Source: Clostridiales bacterium
Lineage (GTDB): Bacteria; Bacillota; Clostridia; Oscillospirales; CAG-272
NCBI GenBank assembly: GCA_016280525.1
Contig: JAEEGW010000128.1
Coordinates: 1-6,983 of the forward strand
Length of the DNA stretch: 6,983 bases
Reading direction: 5' to 3'
Shown here in pieces: positions 1 to 6,251 of the stretch (position 1 is the stretch's first letter; every line of letters begins with the position of its first letter). A program made the translations under genes and the position numbers. Below the pieces are notes generated by a model, which was given only the letters and a program-made list of their open reading frames with translations, ran no database searches and was not told the DNA's origin.

Positions 1-491
1 CCTTCAAAAGTCTTTGCCTGTTCTTCCGTTACGAGCGATTTGTTGTAGTATAAGAACAGAGCCTGGGAGATATACGGAACGCCGTACAGATATTTCTGAC
101 CGTTCAGGGTCGAATAAATAACGTTCCGGAACGATTCGGGATTGTCCGCGAGCACCTGATCTATAAGCGACTGGTCGCCTATCGGCTTTGCGCACTGGGT
201 GGACGCGAGTTTGCCTATATTGTCATGCGCAACGGTGTAAATATCCGCCGCGGCTTTCGGGTCTGTGGAAATAGTTCCGGCGACCGCGCCGGTATCCATG
301 CCCTTTACCTCTACGGTATAGCCGAAATCCGGATGCGCCGCAACGTATTCGTTGCAGACGGTCTGATAAAATTCAACGGATTCTTCGCCTACCCATACGC
401 GGATCAGCTTATCTCCGCCGGATCCGCCGCAGCCCGCGAACATCGCGGCGACAAGCATAAGAACAAGCGTTAATGCAATAAATTTTTTCAT
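1..491 (-). CDS. malE: MalE-like maltodextrin ABC transporter solute-binding lipoprotein (3' end outside window)
   Basis: Translation from the ATG at 491 stays open to position 1 and gives 163 residues, so roughly the first third to half of a binding protein of usual size (about 400). It begins MKKFIALTLV, runs through a hydrophobic core and ends in the lipobox FAGC, with the lipidated Cys at residue 21, followed by a Gly/Ser linker. The mature part opens with KLIRVWVGEES, the first strand typical of family 1 binding proteins. ADIYTVAHDNIGKLAS matches the A-H-D-x-x-G segment of MalE-type maltose/maltodextrin proteins, and LNGQKYLYGVPYISQALFLYYN matches their hinge-side segment before a Y-N-K. 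It should catch dextrins released by the upstream enzymes and deliver them to permeases not seen here. Maltodextrin specificity is inferred from the AHD motif and the operon. Confidence 0.85.
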   Translation of the reverse strand, partial: MKKFIALTLVLMLVAAMFAGCGGSGGDKLIRVWVGEESVEFYQTVCNEYVAAHPDFGYTVEVKGMDTGAVAGTISTDPKAAADIYTVAHDNIGKLASTQCAKPIGDQSLIDQVLADNPESFRNVIYSTLNGQKYLYGVPYISQALFLYYNKSLVTEEQAKTFE

Positions 492-1150
492 GATTTTTCC
501 TCCATATCTATTCCGTTGTAGGATAATTTTTCTATGATCATTACGCCGGTTACGGCGTCGCAGATCGTTTTGTTCTTTTTATTGAAAAGCATCTCCATAA
601 GTCTGATAACGGGAACGAGCAAAAACGTAAGTATCCCGGTAAACAGATACAGTATCGCACTGTCGATTATGAATATAAACAGAAATCTGAAAAATACCGT
701 AAGACGTGAAGCTTTGGTCTGCCGCTTTTCGTTAAACGGTATCAGCCCGGTCATAAGCTTTCCGGGAGTGCCTCTCATTCGGCTTATCAGCGGTATTATA
801 AGCAGTACCGCCGCCTCCGCGATGAAGCCCGCAAGCAGCTTCAGCACGTAGCCGTGCAGGTTTGCCGCAAACTGCTCGTCACGGTAGGTCCAGTCATTGT
901 TCAGCTTCTCCGTTATAGCCGCCGCGTCGTCCCCGTACTCTTCCTTCACGCTGTCCTGGATCTTTTTATAATTCTCGTAATGCGTGTTGTATACGTTTGC
1001 AAGAGGAGACGCGAAGACAAGCGCGGAAAGCGCCATGAAAAGAACGAATATCATTACGGTGTCAAACCCGTCCGATATTATTCTTTTTAACAGATACGGC
1101 TTTGAATTCGGTTCCAGATCGAGCTTTACGTCGTTTGTGCCGTTTTTCAT
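488..1150 (-). CDS. RDD-family multi-pass membrane protein
   Basis: A 220-residue membrane protein. An N-terminal cytoplasmic stretch leads into KRIISDGFDT just before TM1 (about 28-49), in the place where RDD proteins carry their Arg/Asp residues. A polar, partly helical loop of about 50 residues follows, then TM2 (about 102-123). Next comes the segment RGTPGKLMTGL (126-136), which matches the family's characteristic T-P-G-K turn. Hydrophobic helices span about 150-186, and the tail NKKNKTICDAVTGVMII matches the closing 'hD..agt.vv' pattern of the family. RDD proteins are poorly defined; some members have been linked to ion transport, but nothing here shows a substrate. The ATG overlaps the ATPase stop by one base (TGATG) and no Shine-Dalgarno is evident, so translation probably depends on reinitiation. 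The stop overlaps the binding-protein start (ATGA). That places it firmly within the importer operon. Confidence 0.85.
   Translation of the reverse strand: MKNGTNDVKLDLEPNSKPYLLKRIISDGFDTVMIFVLFMALSALVFASPLANVYNTHYENYKKIQDSVKEEYGDDAAAITEKLNNDWTYRDEQFAANLHGYVLKLLAGFIAEAAVLLIIPLISRMRGTPGKLMTGLIPFNEKRQTKASRLTVFFRFLFIFIIDSAILYLFTGILTFLLVPVIRLMEMLFNKKNKTICDAVTGVMIIEKLSYNGIDMEEKS
499..503 (-). promoter_or_regulatory. Ribosome binding site of the solute-binding protein gene
   Basis: GGAGG on the minus strand, 7 nt before the ATG at 491 and inside the last codons of the RDD gene. It is a strong site despite the ATGA overlap, so the binding protein can be initiated independently and at higher yield than the gene before it, as expected for a component needed in excess. 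Confidence 0.7.
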
Positions 1151-3033
1151 CAGCAGAGCATCATGTCTATTCTCGTGGAATATACGGATACGTCTTTCGC
1201 GTCAAACGCGATCTTCGCTTTTGTTCCGTCAAAATCCTTATCCGTCTTGATAAGAAGTTCCTGACCGTCTTCCGTCTTCGCTTTTGCGTAGCAGACGCTG
1301 CCGTAATCGAGTTTTTCAAGTATATCGACGTCAAGTCCGTCCTCGCCGTCGGATACCGTGCGGATATTGTCTCTGTTCAGAACGTAGCGGTACGTGTAAT
1401 CGTAGCAGTGATCTTTGTCTATTGAGTTTATCTTATATCCGTTTTCTTTTTCGGCTTCTATTGAATATTTGTCGATATTGTAATAGAAATGAAGCACTCT
1501 TTCGCCGTTTTCACGCAGTTCTTTCTTGGAGAAGCGGCCGTTGAGCGATACTTCGTCTTCTATGGGCAGAGCGACGTCTTTTCCGTTTGCCTTTACGGTC
1601 ATCTTGTCGTAAAGGATGGAGAATCCGTAATCTTCGCCCTCTGTCACGCAGTCGTCCACCAGCGCGAACAGATAGTTTTCGCCGTTCTGCAGATACGCGA
1701 GGTTTTTGCCGTCAACTTTTTCTATGCGGGCGACTTTAAGGTAAAAGTCGCTGTCTTTTACTATCGCCTGCGGCGGTATTGCGAGCTCTACGCTTCCCTC
1801 GGGCAGAGTTTTGGAAAGCGCGTCCGGCAGAATCACTTCCGTACCGATGGCTCTGAGCGCGCCCGCGCTCACGCGGGCTTCTATCGTATTGTGAAGCGGT
1901 ATATTATGTATTAAAGTTATCTCTGTTTCTTTGTCAAAGAAGTGCAGCTTGTTCATCTTCGGATGAGCGTAGACCACGTCGCCTACGGCAAGATCGTCAC
2001 GGTCAACGAGTTTGACAACTATCGTGTTGCCCTCGTCCTTCAACGTGAACTCGCCCAAGCTGTCGCCCAGTTTGCCGTAGATTATCGTCTCGTTGCCAAG
2101 ACGCTCCACGCCGGTAACTATGAATTTCAGGCCGCCGTCTTTATCTATATCGATATGCTCGGGACGGATACCGAAGATCACCGGTTTTTCGCCGTCAAGA
2201 TATCTGCTGTCGATCTTGGACACGGCCTCGTACGGAACGTCCGTGCTGTCGCCGTTTGAAAATCTGATGGTGACCGTATCGTGTTCTCTTTTCAGCGTTA
2301 CGTCAAAGAAATTCATCTGCGGAGTTCCGATAAATCCCGCGACGAATTTGTTGTACGGGGAATTGTAAAGATTCATCGGCGTGTCTATCTGCTGGACGTA
2401 GCCGAGCTTCATAACGACGATCCTCGTGCCCATCGTCATGGCTTCCACCTGGTCGTGCGTTACGTATATGAACGTGGTGTTTAAGCTCTTGTGAAGAGCG
2501 GTTATCTCTGCGCGCATCGTCGCACGGAGCTTTGCGTCGAGATTTGACAACGGTTCGTCAAGCAGAAATACCTTCGGGTCGCGCACGAGCGCGCGTCCGA
2601 GCGCGACACGCTGACGCTGACCGCCGCTCATCTGTTTCGGCTTGCGGTCAAGATAGTCAACTATGTCAAGCATTTTTGCCGCTTTCATGACCCGTTCTTT
2701 TATTTCCGCCTCGGGCATTCTGCGGTTTCTGAGTCCGAAAGCCATATTCTCGTACACCGACATATGCGGGTACAGAGCGTAGCTCTGGAACACCATAGCA
2801 ATGTCGCGGTCCTTCGGTTCCATATCGTTGACTAACGTGTCGCCGATAAACAGATCTCCCGCGGTTATTGTTTCCAGTCCGGCTATCATCCGGAGCGTGG
2901 TGGATTTTCCGCATCCGGACGGGCCGACAAAAACAATAAATTCCCGATCAGCGATGTCTATTGAAAAATCGTTCACAGCCTTGTGACCGTTATCATAGAC
3001 CTTGTAGATATGGGAAAGTTTAAGGTTTGCCAT
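1150..3033 (-). CDS. malK: Sugar ABC importer ATPase, MalK/MsmX/UgpC type, with long C-terminal extension
   Basis: A 627-residue cytoplasmic ATPase that should energise a carbohydrate importer, here probably for maltodextrins. The nucleotide-binding domain (about 1-235) is complete: Walker A GPSGCGKST (37-45), Q-loop Q83, signature SGGQ from 136, Walker B FLLDEP with E160, D-loop SNLD and H-loop H193. The regulatory OB-fold region follows, with the family hallmark GIRPEHI (about 288-294), and a usual MalK-type protein would end near HFFDKETEI (about 365-372). Here about 255 residues follow. Residues about 382-491 look like a decayed second copy of the regulatory region (AIPPQAI in place of GIRPEHI), and about 576-627 read like another TOBE C-terminal half. 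Start is set by GGAGG 5 nt upstream of the ATG. Its stop overlaps the next start (TGATG). The name malK rests on context; such ATPases often serve several importers. Confidence 0.9.
   Translation of the reverse strand: MANLKLSHIYKVYDNGHKAVNDFSIDIADREFIVFVGPSGCGKSTTLRMIAGLETITAGDLFIGDTLVNDMEPKDRDIAMVFQSYALYPHMSVYENMAFGLRNRRMPEAEIKERVMKAAKMLDIVDYLDRKPKQMSGGQRQRVALGRALVRDPKVFLLDEPLSNLDAKLRATMRAEITALHKSLNTTFIYVTHDQVEAMTMGTRIVVMKLGYVQQIDTPMNLYNSPYNKFVAGFIGTPQMNFFDVTLKREHDTVTIRFSNGDSTDVPYEAVSKIDSRYLDGEKPVIFGIRPEHIDIDKDGGLKFIVTGVERLGNETIIYGKLGDSLGEFTLKDEGNTIVVKLVDRDDLAVGDVVYAHPKMNKLHFFDKETEITLIHNIPLHNTIEARVSAGALRAIGTEVILPDALSKTLPEGSVELAIPPQAIVKDSDFYLKVARIEKVDGKNLAYLQNGENYLFALVDDCVTEGEDYGFSILYDKMTVKANGKDVALPIEDEVSLNGRFSKKELRENGERVLHFYYNIDKYSIEAEKENGYKINSIDKDHCYDYTYRYVLNRDNIRTVSDGEDGLDVDILEKLDYGSVCYAKAKTEDGQELLIKTDKDFDGTKAKIAFDAKDVSVYSTRIDMMLC
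1855..1878 (-). repeat. Two overlapping GC-rich inverted repeats inside the ATPase gene
   Basis: Two perfect 7-bp inverted repeats share the block 1861-1870. One pairs 1855-1861 with 1864-1870 (gagcgcg / cgcgctc). The other pairs 1861-1867 with 1872-1878 (gcccgcg / cgcgggc, 4-nt loop). They cannot form together. They cover codons 386-394, at the start of the C-terminal extension. They may simply follow from Ala/Arg/Gly codons. Confidence 0.5.
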
Positions 3034-3052
3034 ATTGTCCTCCAAACAATAT
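3032..3052 (-). promoter_or_regulatory. Inverted repeat around the RBS and start codon of the ATPase gene
   Basis: On the minus strand a perfect 7-bp inverted repeat (ATATTGT ... ACAATAT) flanks the 7-nt loop TTGGAGG. The loop carries the GGAGG Shine-Dalgarno, 5 nt before the ATG at 3033. The A and U of the start codon are the last two bases of the 3' arm. The TTG at 3045 is in frame but lies within this element, so the ATG at 3033 is the start. The repeat is visible in the sequence; a role in tuning translation is inference, and only one of its seven pairs is G-C, so the stem would be weak. Confidence 0.6.
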
Positions 3053-3057
3053 TATTT

Positions 3058-3471
3058 TTAAACAAAATTTACGCCGGCTTTGTCAAGCGCAAATATAACG
3101 TCCCCTATTGATGTGAGTTTTGCGTTCATTGTGCCTATTTTGGTATCCTTTTTATCAAAAACGAAATACAGATCGTCCGCAAAGGATATTTTGCCTATGT
3201 CTTTAATTGGTACGGTCCTTCTTCTGAACAGATAAGACATGTGAAGCACTTCGTCTTCAATATAGACTCTGTCCGAGACAAGTGCAAACAGCACCGCCGC
3301 CGCGGCAAGCGTAACGACCGCAAACAGTATGCCTGCGAACACCGCAAGCCCGTCTCCTTTGCCGAGCACGAACAAAAGCACCGTGACGGCAAGGCCGGCA
3401 GCGAGAGAAACGAGCGTGAAAATGAACGGCCCTTTGTCTACCTGTGTGCTGACCTGTCCCTTTTTAAACAT
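3058..3471 (-). CDS. Small membrane protein with two TM helices and a PH-like C-terminal domain
   Basis: A 137-residue protein of unknown function. After a short polar N-terminus come two hydrophobic helices (about 15-37 and 41-66) joined by a tight GKGDG turn. Residues about 67-136 then form a compact beta-rich tail. Features such as RVYIEDEVLHMSYLFRRRTVPIKDI, in which strands are followed by a basic patch and a V/I-P-hydrophobic-x-D-I turn, plus a final helix ending FALDKAGV, resemble bacterial PH (bPH) domain membrane proteins. The tail should face the cytoplasm if both ends are inside. The ATG follows the pullulanase stop by one base (TGATATG), so translation is probably coupled; an AAAGG lies 9 nt upstream, inside the end of the pullulanase gene. 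Family assignment is from overall pattern only. Its place between a debranching enzyme and an importer ATPase suggests a helper role, but nothing in it points to sugar binding. Confidence 0.7.
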   Translation of the reverse strand: MFKKGQVSTQVDKGPFIFTLVSLAAGLAVTVLLFVLGKGDGLAVFAGILFAVVTLAAAAVLFALVSDRVYIEDEVLHMSYLFRRRTVPIKDIGKISFADDLYFVFDKKDTKIGTMNAKLTSIGDVIFALDKAGVNFV

Positions 3472-3472
3472 A

Positions 3473-6238
3473 TCAGCCCGCCTTTTTCAAAACTACGGAT
3501 TCGTTTGTCAGAAGACTTATTTCATTTGACACTTCGCCGTACTGTTCGCGTACGTTTGAATATATTATTTCATAGTTTCCGTCAAGCTCAAGCGTGCCGC
3601 CGTTTACGGTATGTACGACTTTAAGGCCGTCAACGGTGAATCTTATGATGCCGCCGTCAAACGCGACGTCTTTTACTTTGGCTTTTATCTCGTCTCTTGA
3701 AGACAGGCGCAGAGCCGCCTCGGCTTTTCTCAGCGCTATCAGTTCTTTTATTTTTTCAAACGTATCAAGGTGTTTTATCTTTAAGGAATAATCCATTACG
3801 TTTACAAAGTCGCCGGAGATATACGAGTTGCCGTCGTATTTTCCCGTCGTTTCGTTATACTTGCTTCTCATGAAGTCCTCGCCCTCCTGGATGAACGGGA
3901 CGCCTTCCGAGAGGAATACTATTGAATCCGCCTGCGTGTATGCCGCGGGCAGTCTGTCCTCGCCCATGGTCTGGACAAGCTGATCGTATAACGTGTAATT
4001 GTCGTGGCAGGCCGCGTAATTGAGCACGAGATCCGGATCTATCGCCTCCGTTTTTACCGTGCCTTTTGAGAATCTGCCTTCAAGACACATGGCTATCAGG
4101 GACGCGTTTGAGGTATCGCCCTGAACGTAGCCCTTGCCCGGGTTGTTGTCGCCTCTTATCGCGTTTCTTATAACGTCGTTGAACGCGCCGACGAGAACGC
4201 CTGACCCGGAGAAATAATCCTGCGCGAGCGATTCCTGAACAGTCATCTGCTCGCTCAGCTTGTTTTCGCTGTTGCCGGATTTGAGCTCCGTGGCGCCGCC
4301 CGCCCACGGCTCGCCGTAGACCATGACGCTCGGATAAATTGCACTGCAGTCTTTATAAATATCTATCATCGTCTGGTTGTCGATAAGTCCCATAAGGTCA
4401 AATCTGAAGCCGGAGAGGTGATACTCTTCTACCCAGAACTTACACGATTCACGGAAGAACTTATTTACCATATAACGCTCTGACGCAAGCTCGTTGCCGC
4501 AGCCGGAGCCGTTATAGAACGTGCCGTTGGCTTTCGTTCTGTAATAGTAATACGGTACGAGCAGGTTGAAATTGGAATTCTCCGACGGTCCGGTATGGTT
4601 GTAAACGACGTCCATATTTATGGATATGCCCGCGTTGTGCATCGCCATGACCATTGTTTTGAATTCTTTTATTCTGTTGTATCCGTCGTAAGGATCGGTG
4701 GAATAACTGCCCTCAAGGACGTTGTAGTTCAACGGATCGTAGCCCCAGTTATAATTGTCCGCCGACATTTCGGTGGTCGTTTTCGTTTCGTCAACGGATA
4801 CGTAATCGTAGAACGGCTGTATCTGAACGTGAGTTATGCCAAGCTCTTTCAAATGGTCAAGACCGGTGGAAACGGTTACGCCGTCTTCCGTATACGTCGT
4901 GCCTGTTTCAGCCAAGCCTAAGAATTTGCCGCGGTTTTTCTCCGCCACGCCGCTTGACGGGCTTATCGTCATATCGCGGACGTGTATTTCATAAATTGAT
5001 GCGTCAACGTTGTTGCCGTCAAAAGGTCTTTGATCCGCCGCCCAGCCGTCAAGCTCCGAATTGAGCTTTGTAAAGTTGACTATCATGCCGCGGCGGCCGT
5101 TTATGCCCGCGCTCTTCGCGTACGGGTCGACTACCTCGTTTGTGCCTTTTGAATTCGTTACGGTGTAGGTGTAATATTTTCCGTCAAGATTTTCGTTTAC
5201 GGTGTACGAGAACACGCCTTTGTCGCCTTTGACCATGTCGTACGATGCGTACGGCGCCGTTTCCGTCATATAATCGCCGGTGTTGTAGAGATTTACGACA
5301 AGCTTCGTGCTCGTGGGCGCCCAGACCTTGAATGTGGTCTTCGTCGCGTTTGCCTCATCGTCAAACGTTGCGCCCAGATCGTCGCCGTCGTATGAATATT
5401 TCTGATCAAATTCTTCCGTATCGTAGTAATTAGTAAACATAAGATCAACTTTATTTATCCACGTGGGGTCAAAGCGGTAGCTTACCGTCACCACGTCGGA
5501 AATATCTATTTCTTTGTCAAGCAATAGCTCTACTTTTTTAAGCGAGGCGTCGTATTCTCCCATTGAAAACTTGGTATAGTCTTCCCCGTTTATTGTTACG
5601 GCAAATCTCGGTTTATAAGACTTGAACTCGTTTGATAACGGTTTGAAATATACGCTTAACGTATTTGAGCTTTTCAGCATCGCGTAGCTGACAATCGATT
5701 TACAGGCGTTTTCCTGAGTGTCGAACACCGTGGATTCCGCCGTTCTTACGTATACGTTCTGCAAGCCGCCGGGCGACGTTTCGTTTATATCAATCGATCT
5801 GTCGCCGTCCGGGTCTTTTGACCAGGTGTCCGTGCGGACGATGAAGCCGAGCTTGTCTATCGCTTTGCCGTCGGCTATGACGTTAAGATCGAGGTCCGCG
5901 TAAACGCCGTAATCGTCGTAGCCGGTAAACTCGTACGCCGCGCCGTTGCCGCCGTTCGTCATATCCCACGCCCAGACGTTCCACGCCTGATAGCTGCTTC
6001 TGTCGTTATTACTGTCGTCGTTTCTTCTGTAATGCAGGCGGACTGTCTTCGTATTCTCCGCGGGAAGCGACGCGTAATCTTTGTCGTCCTTTGTGTATTT
6101 ACTGATAACGCTGCCCGCCGGCGTAAGCTGTATCGGAACGTCGTCCGGCCCTTCGTCGGAGCTCGTGCATCCGCTCAAAACGACCGTCAGCACGAAAATA
6201 CAGCATAAAAACAAACTTAAAAATCTTTTGGTTTTCAT
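3473..6238 (-). CDS. pulA: Type I pullulanase, lipoprotein (CBM41-CBM48-GH13 subfamily 14)
   Basis: A 921-residue debranching enzyme that hydrolyses alpha-1,6 links in pullulan, starch and glycogen-derived branched dextrins. A signal peptide (MKTKRFLSLF...) ends in the lipobox LSGC, with the lipid-bearing Cys at residue 24, so the protein should be anchored to the outer face of the membrane. Residues about 64-165 match a CBM41 pullulanase-associated module (VRLHYRR, then WNVWAWD). Residues about 178-285 form a linking beta domain and about 288-390 a CBM48 module (TTFKVWAPTS). The barrel follows, with the type I pullulanase signature YNWGYDP at 496-502. All four GH13 regions are intact: DVVYNH (543-548), GFRFDLMG with nucleophile D614, YGEPW with acid E643, and CHDN with H745 and D746. 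The tail from about 830 is the beta C domain. Start at 6238 is chosen for its AAGGG site and signal peptide. It is followed after 1 bp by the next gene. Confidence 0.95.
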   Translation of the reverse strand: MKTKRFLSLFLCCIFVLTVVLSGCTSSDEGPDDVPIQLTPAGSVISKYTKDDKDYASLPAENTKTVRLHYRRNDDSNNDRSSYQAWNVWAWDMTNGGNGAAYEFTGYDDYGVYADLDLNVIADGKAIDKLGFIVRTDTWSKDPDGDRSIDINETSPGGLQNVYVRTAESTVFDTQENACKSIVSYAMLKSSNTLSVYFKPLSNEFKSYKPRFAVTINGEDYTKFSMGEYDASLKKVELLLDKEIDISDVVTVSYRFDPTWINKVDLMFTNYYDTEEFDQKYSYDGDDLGATFDDEANATKTTFKVWAPTSTKLVVNLYNTGDYMTETAPYASYDMVKGDKGVFSYTVNENLDGKYYTYTVTNSKGTNEVVDPYAKSAGINGRRGMIVNFTKLNSELDGWAADQRPFDGNNVDASIYEIHVRDMTISPSSGVAEKNRGKFLGLAETGTTYTEDGVTVSTGLDHLKELGITHVQIQPFYDYVSVDETKTTTEMSADNYNWGYDPLNYNVLEGSYSTDPYDGYNRIKEFKTMVMAMHNAGISINMDVVYNHTGPSENSNFNLLVPYYYYRTKANGTFYNGSGCGNELASERYMVNKFFRESCKFWVEEYHLSGFRFDLMGLIDNQTMIDIYKDCSAIYPSVMVYGEPWAGGATELKSGNSENKLSEQMTVQESLAQDYFSGSGVLVGAFNDVIRNAIRGDNNPGKGYVQGDTSNASLIAMCLEGRFSKGTVKTEAIDPDLVLNYAACHDNYTLYDQLVQTMGEDRLPAAYTQADSIVFLSEGVPFIQEGEDFMRSKYNETTGKYDGNSYISGDFVNVMDYSLKIKHLDTFEKIKELIALRKAEAALRLSSRDEIKAKVKDVAFDGGIIRFTVDGLKVVHTVNGGTLELDGNYEIIYSNVREQYGEVSNEISLLTNESVVLKKAG

Positions 6239-6245
6239 ATTTTTT

Positions 6246-6250
6246 CCCTT
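6246..6250 (-). promoter_or_regulatory. Ribosome binding site of the pullulanase gene
   Basis: AAGGG on the minus strand lies 7 nt before the ATG at 6238. It sits inside the 13-bp gap after the upstream stop codon. It decides the start: the ATG 12 codons further upstream (6274) overlaps the previous gene and would put charged residues in front of an otherwise textbook lipoprotein signal peptide. Confidence 0.7.
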
Positions 6251-6251
6251 A

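Noticed and set aside
4..195. Minus-strand frame of 63 codons at the left end
   Set aside because: It is another frame of the solute-binding protein, whose true frame (from 491 to the window edge) has a lipobox and MalE-type motifs but no stop within the window.
1150..1900. ATPase extension as a separate gene joined by a frame error
   Set aside because: The frame runs through without a stop or a shift. I see no internal strong ribosome binding site and start at the junction, and the extension resembles the protein's own regulatory domain.
1489..1914. Open frame of 141 codons on the plus strand inside the ATPase extension
   Set aside because: Antisense to a continuous, domain-like reading frame; no recognisable motif in its product. 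Similar plus-strand frames through 534-2484 were rejected for the same reason.
3034..3057. Possible terminator or promoter in the 24-bp gap before the ATPase gene
   Set aside because: The hairpin there is AT-rich, encloses the ribosome binding site and is not followed by a T-run; no -35/-10 pair fits in the gap.
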